Shown here: positions 41,921 to 50,719 of the stretch, in pieces | How the letters are laid out: each line of letters opens with the position of its first letter | Numbering within the stretch: the first letter of the stretch is position 1 | Assembly: GCA_017577575.1 (NCBI GenBank) | Contig: PKRG01000004.1 | Location: forward strand, 1 to 64,000 | DNA length: 64,000 bases | Origin: Acidimicrobiia bacterium | GTDB taxonomy: Bacteria; Actinomycetota; Acidimicrobiia; Spongiisociales; ZC4RG35 | Reading direction: 5' to 3' | Made by a program: the position numbers and the translations under genes | The notes under the pieces: generated by a model | Database searches by the model: none | What the model saw: only the letters and a program-made list of their open reading frames with translations | What the model was told of the DNA's origin: nothing

Positions 41921-42235
41921 TCAGAGGGCGGCTCGCAGCGCCCACAGCGTGGCCATCCCCGCCACGAGCACCAGGGGAAGCGAACGTGTCCGCCAGCCCA
42001 CGACTCCCCCGACGGAGAGAGCAGCGATCTCCGCCCACCCGACTCCGGCAGAGCCCCCGAAACCGAGCGAGACCACCAAAGCCGCCATCACCGAGGGCGC
42101 CACGTACCGCAGCGCCTCCCGTACCGCAGGCGGGAGGTCCCGGTCGGCGAGGGCATGGATGAACGACGAGCGCATCGCATAGGTGCCGATCCCCACTGCG
42201 ACCGTTGCGACCAGGGCGACCACGGAGAGGGTCAT
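41921..42235 (-). CDS. azlD: AzlD-like branched-chain amino acid export subunit
   Basis: 104 residues, three or four hydrophobic helices: VVALVATVAVGIGTYAMRSS with the typical RSSF after helix 1, LPPAVREALRYVAPSVMAAL and a Trp-rich end (VVGWRTRSLPLVLVAGMATL). The small subunit of the AzlCD exporter for branched-chain amino acids and analogues. Start overlaps the azlC stop (ATGA). Confidence 0.9.
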   Translation of the reverse strand: MTLSVVALVATVAVGIGTYAMRSSFIHALADRDLPPAVREALRYVAPSVMAALVVSLGFGGSAGVGWAEIAALSVGGVVGWRTRSLPLVLVAGMATLWALRAAL

Positions 42236-42903
42236 CGACGACTCGCTCCCACCCCGGCGGCGATCCCGGCGAACGCGCCCAGGACGATCCCCAGGCGATT
42301 GGGGACGCCGAGAGTGGCCCACGTGACCGCGCCGGCGGCGACGGCCGCCACCAGCGCGGGACGCGAGTCGATGGCCGCCGTCAACAGCCCGACGAACAGC
42401 AGCGGGACGGCGAAGTCGAGCGACCACTCCCCGGGGACGACCGGCCCGACTACCAACCCGAGGGCGACCGTCGCCTGCCACACGACCCAGAAGGCGAGGC
42501 CGACGGTGAGGTAGTACCGGCGGAAGGAGTCGGGTGGGTCGTCGACTCGGAGGCTGGTCAATGCGAACTGCTGATCGATGAGGAAGTACGGCCCGAGCCA
42601 TCGGAACCAGCTCGGCTGGCCGGCGAACACCGGGGCGAACGCCGCCGAGTACATGAAGTGGCGGGTCTGGACCACGAGCCCGGCGGCGACGACGGCGGCC
42701 AACCCGGCGCCTTCGGCGGACAGGGTGACGACGGTCAGCTGGGCAGAGCCACCGAAGATGAGGCTGGAGCCGAGCCATCCCACCAGGTTCGGGAGGGGCG
42801 ACTCGGCGATCGCCAAGCCGAGCACGAGGGCGAACGGCACCACGGGGACGAGCACCGGGATGACGTCGCGTATGCCTCGGCGGACATCGGTATGGATGGG
42901 CAC
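42232..42903 (-). CDS. azlC: AzlC-like branched-chain amino acid export subunit
   Basis: 223 residues. RGIRDVIPVLVPVVPFALVL, SSLIFGGSAQLTVVTLSAEG and the conserved NARHLLYS-like block read here as QTRHFMYSAAFAPVF, followed by WFRWLGPYFLIDQQFAL. It forms the exporter with AzlD. GTG start at 42903. Together with azlD it is a two-gene leftward operon; no Lrp-type regulator is adjacent. Confidence 0.93.
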   Translation of the reverse strand: MPIHTDVRRGIRDVIPVLVPVVPFALVLGLAIAESPLPNLVGWLGSSLIFGGSAQLTVVTLSAEGAGLAAVVAAGLVVQTRHFMYSAAFAPVFAGQPSWFRWLGPYFLIDQQFALTSLRVDDPPDSFRRYYLTVGLAFWVVWQATVALGLVVGPVVPGEWSLDFAVPLLFVGLLTAAIDSRPALVAAVAAGAVTWATLGVPNRLGIVLGAFAGIAAGVGASRR

Positions 42904-42964
42904 CGGGCCGCAACGCTACCCGGCGTTTTCCCCTTTGCGGCTCCGGGGGCCATGATCGGCTCGC

Positions 42965-43624
42965 ATGAGGTCCACCCTGGCGCTGGCGACTCCGCTCCTG
43001 CTTGCGGTCCCGGTGGCGTTCGGGCTCGCCTTCGTGATGGCCGGCCACGACCCGATGCCGGCGGCCATCGGCGTGGGAGCGGCCGGTTGGTCGATCGCTC
43101 TCGTGCTGCGAGGGCCGGTGGCGCTGGTGGCGATGCGCGTCACGCGCCACCAGGAGACGGCCCAGAAGGCGGTGATCGCCTCCTCGGGCCCTCTCGAAGA
43201 GCTCGTCCGCGTGGGGGCGGTGGCCGTCGCCGGCCGAGACGTGTCGACGGCGCTGTGGCTCGGCCTCGGCTGGGCAGCGATCGAGGTCGTGTACTCGATC
43301 GCCAACGGCTTCGTCGTGGCCGCGTTGGCCGAGCGCGACGACCCCGAGGCAGAGCGGGCCCGATCCATGCTCCCGGAGGTCGCTTTCACCAAGTCCGGGC
43401 CGTGGTGGGGCGTCGTCGAGCGGATCTGGGCCAGCGCTCTCCACATCGGCCTCACACTCGTCGTGGCGGCGGCCCCTTTCGCCGTCCTGGCCACTGCCCC
43501 GCTCCACAGTGCGGTCAATCTGGGCTTTCTCCGCCTGCTCCGGAGCTGGAGGATCGGGGCGGTCTATCTGGCCGGCACGGTCGTCGCCGCAGCCGTGATG
43601 GCGATCGGCCTCTCTCTCCACTGA
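42965..43624 (+). CDS. YhfC-like intramembrane metalloprotease
   Basis: 219 residues, about seven hydrophobic helices. The pattern SSGPLEELVRV (EExxR), a helix with AAIEVVYSI (E), ERIWASALHIGL (H) and LHSAVNLGFL (H) matches the spaced Glu/His set of the CPBP/YhfC intramembrane proteases. It would cut membrane-bound substrates or process a peptide. No peptide substrate gene is visible nearby. Family membership rests on motif spacing only. Confidence 0.6.
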   Translation: MRSTLALATPLLLAVPVAFGLAFVMAGHDPMPAAIGVGAAGWSIALVLRGPVALVAMRVTRHQETAQKAVIASSGPLEELVRVGAVAVAGRDVSTALWLGLGWAAIEVVYSIANGFVVAALAERDDPEAERARSMLPEVAFTKSGPWWGVVERIWASALHIGLTLVVAAAPFAVLATAPLHSAVNLGFLRLLRSWRIGAVYLAGTVVAAAVMAIGLSLH

Positions 43625-43690
43625 CCCCGCCCGAGCGGTCGATGCCGTTGCGTCCTGTGGAAAACTCCATGTAGCGTTGGTTTTCGCGAC

Positions 43691-44659
43691 ATGGCCCGCC
43701 AACTGTTCCCCCAGAACGTCATCGCCGTGATCTGGGACTTCGACAAGACCCTGATCCCCGGCAACATGCAGAAGCCGCTGTTTCGCCACTACGGCATCGA
43801 CGAGGCCGCGTTCTGGGAGGAAGTCGACGGCCTGGAGGCGTTCTATCGGAGCCACGGCTCCACGCTGATCGCCCGCGACACCCTCTACCTCAACCACCTG
43901 CTCAGCTACGTCCAGGCGGGGAAGATGCCGGGGCTGAGCAACGCCCTGTTGCGGGAGCTGGGCGGCGAGATCGAGTTCTACGACGGGATGCCGGAGTTCA
44001 TGGAACGGCTCCGCAAGAACATCGAGTCGGACCCGGAGTTCGCCGAGCACCAGATCCACGTCGAGCACTACATCGTCTCCACCGGCTTGCGCCAGATGAT
44101 CCTCGGGTCGGCGGTGGCGCCCTTCGTCACCGACGTGTGGGCGTCGGAGTTCACCGAGTTGGTGGCGCCTCCCGGCTACCTCGAGAGCCAGGATCGGCTC
44201 TTCTCGCCCGACGGTGAGATCAAGCAGCTGATCTACGCGATCGACAACACGACCAAGACCCGGGCGATCTTCGAGATCAACAAGGGCACCAACAAGAACC
44301 CGGCCATCGACGTCAACGCCAAGATCGCCAGGGAGGATCGGCGGGTGCCGTTCCAGAACATGATCTACGTCGCCGACGGCCCTTCCGATGTCCCGGTCTT
44401 CTCGGTGGTCGAGGCCAACGGGGGACGCACCTATGCCGTCTACCGCCCGGGCTCCGAGGTCGAGTTCGCCCAGGCCAACCGGCTCCTGGAGCAGGACCGG
44501 ATCGACGCGTTCGGGGAAGCCGACTACACCGAGGGCTCCCACACCGCCATGTGGCTCACCCAGACCGCCCGCACCATCGCCCGCAGGATCGTCCGCGACC
44601 GCGAGGAGGCGCTTTCGGAGCGGGTCGGCCTGCCTCCCCGCCACGTTCCCGACGATTGA
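43691..44659 (+). CDS. HAD-superfamily phosphatase
   Basis: 322 residues. HAD motif I is VIWDFDKTLIPGN (nucleophile Asp16, acid Asp18), motif II the VSTGL segment near residue 138, motif III a Lys in the KTRAIFEINKG region, and motif IV MIYVADGPSDVPVF. A helical cap between motifs I and II and an extra beta insert (WASEFTELVAPPGYLESQDR) resemble the PSP-like subgroup. The substrate is unknown. A basic amphipathic tail ends the protein. Confidence 0.88.
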   Translation: MARQLFPQNVIAVIWDFDKTLIPGNMQKPLFRHYGIDEAAFWEEVDGLEAFYRSHGSTLIARDTLYLNHLLSYVQAGKMPGLSNALLRELGGEIEFYDGMPEFMERLRKNIESDPEFAEHQIHVEHYIVSTGLRQMILGSAVAPFVTDVWASEFTELVAPPGYLESQDRLFSPDGEIKQLIYAIDNTTKTRAIFEINKGTNKNPAIDVNAKIAREDRRVPFQNMIYVADGPSDVPVFSVVEANGGRTYAVYRPGSEVEFAQANRLLEQDRIDAFGEADYTEGSHTAMWLTQTARTIARRIVRDREEALSERVGLPPRHVPDD

Positions 44660-44681
44660 GTGGCGCGGGTAGCCTCAGCAC

Positions 44682-45065
44682 ATGGACATCCTCGTCGAAG
44701 CTCACTCCGGAATCCGCTGGCTGGTGCTCATCGGCCTGATCGCCACCGTTGTCACCGCCTTCGTGCGCTCTTCCCGCGACGAAGGCCCCGACGCGGGGTG
44801 GTTGCAGTGGGTGGCGATCCTCTTCGACATCCAGGTCGCCCTGGGCATCATCCTGTACTTCGTCAACCAGGGCTGGACCCAGGGTGGCTTCATCGCCTAC
44901 TTCCACCCGATCGGCATGCTCGCCGCCATCGCCGTGTTCCACATCGGCTTGGGCCGGGGCCGCAAGACCGGCGGGGGCCAGGGTTGGCGCACGATCGGGC
45001 TGATGAGCCTCCTGTCCCTGATCCTGGTGTTCGCCGCCATCCCCTGGCAGCGCGGGATCATGTAG
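44682..45065 (+). CDS. four-helix membrane protein with conserved histidines
   Basis: 127 residues, four hydrophobic helices. Histidines stand near the ends of helices 1 (EAHSGIRWLVLIG) and 3 (AYFHPIGMLAAIAVFHIGLG), like small b-type cytochrome or cytochrome-oxidase-associated membrane proteins that begin HSGxRW. Heme binding is possible but unproven. Starts 22 bases after the HAD phosphatase and overlaps the convergent methyltransferase gene by 8 bases. Confidence 0.65.
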   Translation: MDILVEAHSGIRWLVLIGLIATVVTAFVRSSRDEGPDAGWLQWVAILFDIQVALGIILYFVNQGWTQGGFIAYFHPIGMLAAIAVFHIGLGRGRKTGGGQGWRTIGLMSLLSLILVFAAIPWQRGIM

Positions 45066-45603
45066 ACGGCGCCCGCGCCACCATCCACGCCCTTCCTTCG
45101 GATTCGCCCGCTTCGAGGATCTCGAGGCGGGCGAACGCATCCGGGAGCTCGCCGGGACGGGCGCGGAACCGGCCCGGCTCACCGCCCGCTTCGCTCAGCG
45201 TCGCCACCGCCAGGATCCCGCCGGGACGCAGCCGCTCGGCCATCGGTCCGTACAGGCGAGGGTCGCGGAACATGTGACAGAGGACGAGGTCGGCCACCGG
45301 AGGCTCGGAGGGCAGGCCGTCGTCGAGGTCGTGCACTTGGAATTGGCACCGGTGTGCCACCCCGCAGCGCTCTGCGAGGCGGCGGGCGGCTCCTATCGCC
45401 ACCTCCGACACGTCCGACGCCCAGACCTCGAGTCCGCGCCGGGCGAGCCACACCGCCGCCTCTCCCCGCCCGCACGCCACCTCCATCGCCGTCCCCTCGG
45501 TCGGGAAGAGATGGACGACGTGGGCGAGCACCGGCGGTGGCGCCGGCCGGCCGCCGCCCTCCCGGTGACGTTCGTCCCAGCGGCGGCGGTCCTCTTCGGA
45601 CAC
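45058..45603 (-). CDS. class I SAM-dependent methyltransferase
   Basis: 181 residues. The SAM-binding motif I is MEVACGRGEAAVWLARRG, motif II WASDVSEVAIGAARRL, with the DLVLCHMFRDPRLYG and RLRPGGILAVATLSE strands after it. The opening SEEDRRRWDERHREGG resembles tellurite-resistance/thiopurine methyltransferase-like proteins. The acceptor is unknown. GTG start at 45603, only 4 bases after the deoD stop in the same direction of transcription. Confidence 0.88.
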   Translation of the reverse strand: MSEEDRRRWDERHREGGGRPAPPPVLAHVVHLFPTEGTAMEVACGRGEAAVWLARRGLEVWASDVSEVAIGAARRLAERCGVAHRCQFQVHDLDDGLPSEPPVADLVLCHMFRDPRLYGPMAERLRPGGILAVATLSEAGGEPGRFRARPGELPDAFARLEILEAGESEGRAWMVARAPST

Positions 45604-45607
45604 GGGA

Positions 45608-46324
45608 TCAGCCGGCGTCGATGAGCAGGCCTTCGAGAGCCACCTTCACCATGTCGTCGAAGGTGGTCTCCCGCTCTTCGGACGAAACCTCGGTGCCCTG
45701 GAGTATGTGGTCGGAGACGGTGAGCACGGTGAGCGCCCGGGCGCCCCGCTCGGCGGCGATGCCGTAGAGGCCGGCGGCTTCCATCTCCACCGCGAGCACA
45801 CCCATGTCCCGCATTCGCTCGAACGCGCCCGCTTCGGGGTTGTAGAACACGTCCGTCGAATGGACGTTGCCGACCCGGACCGGGACCCCGGCACGGGAGG
45901 CGGCCTGGTAGGCGGCGCTGAGCAGCCCGAAGTCGGCGGTGGCAGCGAAGTCGTATCCGCCGTAGCGCATCCGGTTGACGCCCGAGTCGGTGCAGGCGCC
46001 GATGGCCAGGATCACGTCCCGCAGCGCCAGGTCGGGCTGGAGGGCGCCGCAGGAGCCGACCCGCACGAGCCGCTCGACCCCGTACTCGGTGACGAGCTCG
46101 GTGGCGTAGATGGAGGCGGAGGGGATGCCCATGCCCGTGCCCATCACCGAGACCGGCATGCCCTGATAGGTGCCGGTGAAGCCGAGCATGTTGCGGACGG
46201 CGGTCACCTGACGGAAGTCGTCGAGGAACGTCTCGGCGATGTGCTTGGCGCGGAGAGGGTCACCGGGCAGCAGGACGGAAGGGGCGAAGTCGCCTTTCTG
46301 GGCTGAGATGTGTGGGGTGGGCAT
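45608..46324 (-). CDS. deoD: purine nucleoside phosphorylase, DeoD type
   Basis: 238 residues, hexameric-type PNP. Blocks MPTPHISAQKGDFAPSVLLP with GDPLRAKHIAETFL, GMGIPSASIYATELV, GSCGALQPDLALRDV, and VEMEAAGLYGIAAERGA with the ribose-binding Met-Glu, then TVSDHIL with the catalytic Asp (usually Asp204). Cleaves purine nucleosides with phosphate. The third nucleoside phosphorylase of the window after mtnP and the 28.4-kb gene. Lies 45 bases after the ligB stop and 4 bases before the methyltransferase start. Confidence 0.94.
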   Translation of the reverse strand: MPTPHISAQKGDFAPSVLLPGDPLRAKHIAETFLDDFRQVTAVRNMLGFTGTYQGMPVSVMGTGMGIPSASIYATELVTEYGVERLVRVGSCGALQPDLALRDVILAIGACTDSGVNRMRYGGYDFAATADFGLLSAAYQAASRAGVPVRVGNVHSTDVFYNPEAGAFERMRDMGVLAVEMEAAGLYGIAAERGARALTVLTVSDHILQGTEVSSEERETTFDDMVKVALEGLLIDAG

Positions 46325-46368
46325 CGGAAAGACACTCCTCTACGGACTGAGCGGCGCTCAGTATCGCA

Positions 46369-47886
46369 TCACTCGTCGAGGGGAGGCAGCCCGGCCATGG
46401 CCCGCACGGTGTCGATGGTGTCGGCTTCGGCCGGGTCCTTGTCGGGGCGGTATCCGCGGATGCGGGCGAACCGGAGCGCCACCCCGCCGGGATAGCGGGG
46501 CGAGATCTGGACCCCGTCGAGGGCGACCTCGACGACGAGCTCGGGCCGCACGTAGACGACGTGTTTCGTGGCACGGACCTGGCGTCGCTGGAGCTCTTCG
46601 GTCTGCCAGGCCAACAGCTCGTCCGTCATGCCCTTGAAGGTCTTGCCCACCATCACGAACCCTTCCTTGCCCCGGGCGCCGAGATGGAGGTTGGACAGCC
46701 ACCCCTGCCGTCGGCCGTGACCCCACTCGGCGGCCAGCACCACGAGATCGAGCGTGTGGACGGGCTTGACCTTGAGCCAGGCCGCCCCGCGACGGCCCGC
46801 CTCGTAGCGGGAGTCGAGAGCCTTGACCATCACCCCCTCGTGGCGATGGCGCAGGGCCTCGTCGAGGACCTGGCGGGCTTCGTCGGCGTCGGTCACCGGC
46901 ACGTGGGGGATGACGTGGTCACCGGCCGTGGCCTCCAGCAGGCGCCGTCGTTCCCGCAGCGGCAGATCGATGACGTCGCGGTCGCCGACGTGGAGGATGT
47001 CGAAGAAGAACGCCTTCATGCCGCGGGCTTCCATCACCTCCGTGCCGAAACGCCCCGCCGTCTCCTGGAAACGGGCCGGGGTCCCGTCCTCGGCGAGATA
47101 GAGGGCTTCACCATCGAGGACCAGTTCGTCGGCATCGAACCCGCGGACCACATCGGCGATCTCGGGCAGGCGCTCGGTGACCCGGTTGAGGTTGCGGGTG
47201 TATACCTCGACCCGGTCGCCCCGACGGTGGACCTGGATGCGGATCCCGTCGAGCTTCCATTCGACGGCGGCGTCGCCGACCCGTCCCACCGCCTCGGCGA
47301 GATCCTCGGCGGTCTGGGCCAGCATCGGCTTCACCGGCCGAAACAGGGTGAGACCCACCTCGGCCAGCGCCGCCTCCCCTCCCTGCATGGCCAGGGCGGC
47401 CGCTTCCCACACTCGACCCGTGAGCATGGTCGCCCTCCTCACCGCATCGACGGGCACGTCGGCGGCCGCCGCCACCGCGTCCACCATGATCCCTTCGAGG
47501 GCGCCCTGGCGGATCTCTCCGGTGATGAGACCGTGCAGGAAGCGCTGCTCGTCGGCGGTGGCACGTTCGAACAGCCCGGTGACGAGCGTCTTGCGGCGGG
47601 AGTTCGACCCGGGCCCCGACGTCGCCACGAGCTCGTCGAAGACCTCGACGACGTCGCCGATGCGAAGCGACGGCTCCGCCGCCGGCTCGGGCGGCTCCCC
47701 TATGGTCGCCCAGCCCACCCCGAGCGCCCCTTGGGGAACGACCCCGGAGAGGAAGGCGACCGCCCACAGGACCGAATCGGGATCGACCGAGCGGATGTAG
47801 TCGGCGAGGTGGCCGATCTTGGCCCGGCGTGAACGAGTCGCCGCCACCTTCTGCGAGGTGTCGACCAGGGAACGGAGCTCGTTCAC
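46369..47886 (-). CDS. ligB: ATP-dependent DNA ligase, LigB type
   Basis: 505 residues. A LigB of the mycobacterial/archaeal class: an N-terminal DNA-binding domain (residues 1-195, with FLHGLITGEIRQGALEGIMV), the adenylation domain with the AMP lysine at about 211 (VEWKLDGIRIQVHRRG), motif III AFFFDILHV, motif IV GVMVKALDSRYEAGRRG and motif V WLKVKPVHTLDLVVLAAEWG, then an OB domain (GFVMVGKTFKGMTDE, VVEVALDGVQISPRYPGG). Seals nicks in repair; it is not the LigD that normally works with Ku. GTG start at 47886. Confidence 0.95.
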   Translation of the reverse strand: MNELRSLVDTSQKVAATRSRRAKIGHLADYIRSVDPDSVLWAVAFLSGVVPQGALGVGWATIGEPPEPAAEPSLRIGDVVEVFDELVATSGPGSNSRRKTLVTGLFERATADEQRFLHGLITGEIRQGALEGIMVDAVAAAADVPVDAVRRATMLTGRVWEAAALAMQGGEAALAEVGLTLFRPVKPMLAQTAEDLAEAVGRVGDAAVEWKLDGIRIQVHRRGDRVEVYTRNLNRVTERLPEIADVVRGFDADELVLDGEALYLAEDGTPARFQETAGRFGTEVMEARGMKAFFFDILHVGDRDVIDLPLRERRRLLEATAGDHVIPHVPVTDADEARQVLDEALRHRHEGVMVKALDSRYEAGRRGAAWLKVKPVHTLDLVVLAAEWGHGRRQGWLSNLHLGARGKEGFVMVGKTFKGMTDELLAWQTEELQRRQVRATKHVVYVRPELVVEVALDGVQISPRYPGGVALRFARIRGYRPDKDPAEADTIDTVRAMAGLPPLDE

Positions 47887-47907
47887 GCCGTCAGTATGTC
47901 AGAGGGG

Positions 47908-49629
47908 TCACCCGCCGAGGGCGCGGTTCAAGAACGCGGCCATGGCGCCGCGGGTGACTGGCTCGTTGGGGCAGAACCGGTCGTTGGCGGGCGGGTTGCA
48001 CCCGCGGGTGATCCCGGTGGCAGCCAGCCATTCGATGTCGGCTTCGAACACGTGGCCGTTGTCGTCCTTGAAGTCGACCGAGCCGGTGGTCTTCAGATTC
48101 GGCAGGGCGCGATGCAGGAACGCCGCCATCTGTCCGCGGGTCACCACCTGGTCGGGGCAGAACCGGGTGTTGGACGGCGGGTTGCAGCCCTTGGTGATCC
48201 CCGTGGCGGACAGCCACTGGATGTCGGCTTCGAACACGTGGCCGTTGTCGTCGGCGAAGTCGGTCGCCTTGCCGGTCCGGAGCCGGGGCAGGGCGCGGTG
48301 CAGGAACGCCGCCATCTGCCCGCGGGTCACCGGCTGGTCGGGGCAGAAGCGGGTGTTGGACGGCGGGTTGCACCCGCGGGTGATCCCGGACTGGGCCAGC
48401 CACTCGATGTCGTCGACGAACACGTGGGTGCCGGTGTCGGAGAACGTGGGCGCGTCGATCGTGACGGAGATCTTGTTCCCGTCGATTTTGCCCGCCTTCA
48501 CGGTCACGCCGGCGATGGAGCGGGTCCCGCCGGGCCGGATCACGTGCGGAAGCGGCTGGTCGTAGAGCTTCGGATCGTAAGGATCGAAAGGCACGGCCGG
48601 GTGGGGCTTTACCCGACGGAAACCCGGCATCTTCGACTCGTCCCGGAAGCAGCTCTCCGCCGACCCGGTGCACATCTCCACCTCGTACACCTCGACACCG
48701 GCCCAGTGGCTCGGGATCGGGTCGTAGGTGGAGCGGAGCCGGGGGCCGAGCACGTAGAAGCGCTTGCCGGCGGGGATGACGACCATCCGGTACCCGTCGG
48801 CGTTGCCGGTGACGAGGTCGATGGTGGTGTCACCGGTCCGGACGACATAAACCTCGTCGGGGTCGATCCAACCGGCGGCGTACAGGTTGATGGCGGCGGT
48901 CCCGTAGGGGGCCGGGAAACTGCCCCACTTGTTGGCGGCCAGCTTGCCGTAGTTCCCCGACATCACGTCCAGGGCGTTGTCGTATTGGTCGGAGCTCGCC
49001 CCCGTGTACGAATGGGGCCAATGCAGCATGTGCCCCATCTCGTGGGCGGCGGTGGCGGCGAGGCCGTCGCCCCACCCCACGAACCCGTAGCGGTTGTTCC
49101 CCTCCCGCAGCTGGTCCTGGCTGCAGGCGGCGAAGCCGCAATAGACCCCGGGAGTGGCGAACCCGCCTTCTAGCGGTTTGGCGGCGAAGAGGACGCCGTT
49201 GGCGTCGGAGCGCTCCGCAAGCGCCCGTTCGAGGCACCTCCGGCCCTCCTCCGAGAAGCTGCCAGCGTCGCCCTTGGCCCGAAAGCGGGGCTCGTAGCGG
49301 CCCCGGGAGTGATACGCGAAGTAGGGGGCGACCTCGGCTTCGAGCCGGTCCACGATCGACTGGGCCGACTCGCTCACCCCACACGTCCACACGTCGAACA
49401 CGTCGCGGCCGAGGCTGTGCTGGCGGATGGCGTCGACGCCCACCAGCAGGCCCAGCGGGTCGGAGGCCTGGAGCTCCAGCGCGTCCCCGGGCTCCCCGGG
49501 GATCAGGAAGACGTCGTCACCCCGGTCGATGACGGTGGGCCCCTCCGACGCCGCCGCCGAGACCGACGACACGAGCAGCACCGTCAGCAGGGCGACGGAC
49601 GCGGATGTCATCAGGCGGCGCAGAGTCAT
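47908..49629 (-). CDS. exported metzincin-like metalloprotease with three SLH-like repeats
   Basis: 573 residues from ATG 49629. Signal peptide: RRLMTSASVALLTVLLVSSV. Residues 30-375 form a zinc protease: HEMGHMLHWPH (HExxHxxxxxH) near residue 200 and a Met-turn (NALDVMSGNYG) about 20 residues later are metzincin features, though the usual Gly of HExxHxxGxxH is replaced. Cys pairs (CGFAAC, MCTGSAESC) suggest disulphides. Residues 395-573 hold three SLH-like repeats, each ITxGCNPPxNxRFCPxxPVTR and an EMAAFLHRAL-like helix, which would bind the protein to the envelope. Probably a cell-surface protease. The repeats are the same Cys-containing type as in the 36.2-kb protein. Confidence 0.88.
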   Translation of the reverse strand: MTLRRLMTSASVALLTVLLVSSVSAAASEGPTVIDRGDDVFLIPGEPGDALELQASDPLGLLVGVDAIRQHSLGRDVFDVWTCGVSESAQSIVDRLEAEVAPYFAYHSRGRYEPRFRAKGDAGSFSEEGRRCLERALAERSDANGVLFAAKPLEGGFATPGVYCGFAACSQDQLREGNNRYGFVGWGDGLAATAAHEMGHMLHWPHSYTGASSDQYDNALDVMSGNYGKLAANKWGSFPAPYGTAAINLYAAGWIDPDEVYVVRTGDTTIDLVTGNADGYRMVVIPAGKRFYVLGPRLRSTYDPIPSHWAGVEVYEVEMCTGSAESCFRDESKMPGFRRVKPHPAVPFDPYDPKLYDQPLPHVIRPGGTRSIAGVTVKAGKIDGNKISVTIDAPTFSDTGTHVFVDDIEWLAQSGITRGCNPPSNTRFCPDQPVTRGQMAAFLHRALPRLRTGKATDFADDNGHVFEADIQWLSATGITKGCNPPSNTRFCPDQVVTRGQMAAFLHRALPNLKTTGSVDFKDDNGHVFEADIEWLAATGITRGCNPPANDRFCPNEPVTRGAMAAFLNRALGG

Positions 49630-49751
49630 GGTTGTTCCCCCTATCGCTTCGAGTCTCCCCCGACGGCGCGACCGTCGGTGAGGGCGACACTCTAAACGGG
49701 CCCTCGGGCTCGTTCGTGGGACAAAACTCCCCGGGGCCATACTTGGTTCCC

Positions 49752-50252
49752 ATGAGCCGCGACTTCTACGACTTCATCCTCGGCCTCCGCGCCATCCGCT
49801 CCTACCGCGACGAGCCGCTGTCCGACGAGGACCTCGCCGCGATCCTCGAGGCGGCCCGCTGGACCGGCAGCTCGAAGAACCGCCAGGACTGGTCGTTCGT
49901 GGTGGTCACCGAGAAGGAGCAGCTGATGCGGCTGGCGGAATGCGGCGACTTCACCGACCCTGTGCGGCGATCGGCGGCGACGATCGTGATCGTGCAGGAA
50001 CCGGGGGGCTACGAGTTCGACTCCGGGCGCGTCGCCCAGAACATCATGCTGGCCGCCAAGGCGATCGGCGTCGCTTCCTGCCCGATCACCTTCCACCGGG
50101 ACTCCGACGTGCGCACGGTGCTGGGGATCCCCGACGACCGCCGGGCCCGTTACGGCATCGCCCTCGGCTACCCCGCCGAGGACGCCGCCCCGGCCCGGAT
50201 GGGCGGCCGCAAGCCCCGCGAGGCGATCGTCCATCGAGAGCGGTACTCGTGA
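49752..50252 (+). CDS. nitroreductase family protein
   Basis: 166 residues, FMN-binding nitroreductase fold. FILGLRAIRSYRDEPLSDED is the FMN-phosphate region, AARWTGSSKNRQDWSFVVVT the second FMN segment, and SGRVAQNIMLAAKAIGVASC then GIALGYP complete the fold. Reduces nitro or quinone compounds with NAD(P)H; the substrate is unknown. Its stop overlaps the GTG start of the next gene (GTGA), so it is an operon with another flavin-fold protein. Confidence 0.93.
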   Translation: MSRDFYDFILGLRAIRSYRDEPLSDEDLAAILEAARWTGSSKNRQDWSFVVVTEKEQLMRLAECGDFTDPVRRSAATIVIVQEPGGYEFDSGRVAQNIMLAAKAIGVASCPITFHRDSDVRTVLGIPDDRRARYGIALGYPAEDAAPARMGGRKPREAIVHRERYS

Positions 50253-50692
50253 CCCCGCTCCCTCTCACCTGGGAGGAGCTCGCCGACGCCGCCGAAGCGA
50301 TCTCGTGGGTCACCCACGTCGCCACGGTGGGCCGCGACGGCCGGCCGCACGTGGCGGTGGTCGCTCCGGGCCTTCCCGAGGAGGGTCGGCTGTGGTTCGC
50401 CACCCGCCGGCAGTCCCAGAAGGCCCGCAACCTCGTCGCCAACGGCGAGGTCGCCTTCCACTGGCCGGTGACGACCGGCTCGGGCCCCGGCGAGTTGTTC
50501 GCCCGGGGCGTGGCGCGGATCCACGACACCGACGAGTCGAGGCATCGCCTGTGGAACCGTGTCCTCCCCTACGACATGACGACGTTCTGGGGATCGCCGG
50601 ACAATCCCGACCTGGTGTTCGTCGAGACCCGGCTGACACGGGCTGTGCTCGTCGGGCCGGAGTTCACCAAGAGGGTCTGGGTTCCCTCTTGA
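50249..50692 (+). CDS. pyridoxamine-5'-phosphate-oxidase-like flavin protein
   Basis: 147 residues, split-barrel FMN/F420-binding fold: AEAISWVTHVATVGRDGRPH then VAVVAPG, RLWFATRRQSQKARNL and NGEVAFHWPV are family-typical. Many actinobacterial members use F420 or heme rather than FMN; the cofactor is not decided by what I see. GTG start overlapping the nitroreductase stop. Its own stop lies within the promoter of the ABC operon. Confidence 0.85.
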   Translation: MTPLPLTWEELADAAEAISWVTHVATVGRDGRPHVAVVAPGLPEEGRLWFATRRQSQKARNLVANGEVAFHWPVTTGSGPGELFARGVARIHDTDESRHRLWNRVLPYDMTTFWGSPDNPDLVFVETRLTRAVLVGPEFTKRVWVPS

Positions 50693-50719
50693 CTTGAAGT
50701 CGACTTGAACTCGTAGGGT
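50689..50719 (+). promoter_or_regulatory. MerR-type promoter of the ABC exporter operon
   Basis: TTGACT at 50689-50694 and TAGGGT at 50714-50719 are separated by 19 bases, the long spacing typical of MerR-regulated promoters. The spacer holds the palindrome AAGTCGACTT (50697-50706) and two copies of GACTTGAA 11 bases apart (50691 and 50702). The ABC start codon is 58 bases after the -10. No MerR gene is in the window. Confidence 0.5.
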
